DNA of 61,318 nucleotides from Bacteroidales bacterium (GTDB lineage: Bacteria; Bacteroidota; Bacteroidia; Bacteroidales; M50B96). Where the stretch lies: NCBI GenBank assembly GCA_021740905.1, contig JAIOYV010000036.1, forward strand, positions 1 to 61,318, written 5' to 3'. The notes below the pieces were generated by a model that was not told the DNA's origin, did no database searches, and saw only the letters and a list, made by a program, of their open reading frames with translations. Within the stretch, counting starts at the first letter, position 1, and each line of letters starts with the position of its first letter. The position numbers were made by a program, and so were the translations under genes. Positions 61,259 to 61,318 of the stretch are shown here, piece by piece.

Positions 61259-61318
61259 ACTGCATAAAAGTATAAAAAATTCGACTTTCCCCTTGTTGAA
61301 ACAAATAATTGAATTAGT

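Overview
The window is chromosomal DNA from a member of the Bacteroidota, most likely class Bacteroidia. The evidence is: several proteins ending in type IX secretion (T9SS) type A sorting domains; a short 287-residue primary sigma factor; a Rho factor with a very long disordered insert; DUF4249/TonB-receptor and LytS-type TPR kinase genes; no Shine-Dalgarno-like spacing; and repeated matches to the Bacteroidetes promoter (TTTG/TTG, 19-20 bp, TAnnTTTG). There are no rRNA genes, phage genes, insertion sequences or CRISPR arrays. The only RNA gene seen is selC.

Layout. 1-911: tail of a secreted protein and a RelE/ParE-type toxin-antitoxin pair. 1026-8990: core genes murB, dnaA, rho and rpoD plus an outer-membrane-type protein. 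9084-13068: a DHOD-like flavoprotein, a YggS-type PLP protein, an unknown protein and a secreted C1 peptidase. 13116-15426: tRNA-Sec and, facing away from it, a selenoprotein gene read through an in-frame UGA. 15494-21918: a substrate-binding lipoprotein, acylphosphatase, coaD, a permease, a tsaC-type gene and dapD. 21996-31106: a 1457-residue T9SS protein, trxB and a DUF4249/TonB receptor pair. 31146-35574: a sensory operon (B12-binding protein, small helical protein, PAS kinase, TPR kinase). 35689-43000: a MORN/coiled-coil protein, two membrane proteins, sucD and mnmE. 43280-61157: two paralogous giant secreted proteins (2684 and 2239 residues), each followed by a tiny PID-CTERM-like protein, with a membrane TPR-AraC regulator between them.

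The strongest discovery is the gene at 13564-15426. Its ORF is interrupted only by TGA at 13741, inside a thioredoxin-type redox motif U-G-S-C. A tRNA with anticodon UCA lies about 360 bp away, and a hairpin follows the TGA. The predicted product is an exported selenocysteine thioredoxin-fold protein carrying two PKD-like domains and a T9SS sorting tail.

The second candidate system is the giant-protein locus. A degenerate acylphosphatase, a LamG/GLUG giant and a PID-CTERM-like protein form a tight operon. Upstream is an array of 22-23 bp direct repeats next to a membrane TPR-AraC regulator gene. A paralogous giant (LamG/VCBS) lies on the other side, and its small partner is frameshifted at a G7 tract. 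A third is the B12-binding/histidine-kinase operon. Scattered through the intergenic DNA are degenerate 7-bp tandem repeats whose sequence differs from site to site but whose period does not.
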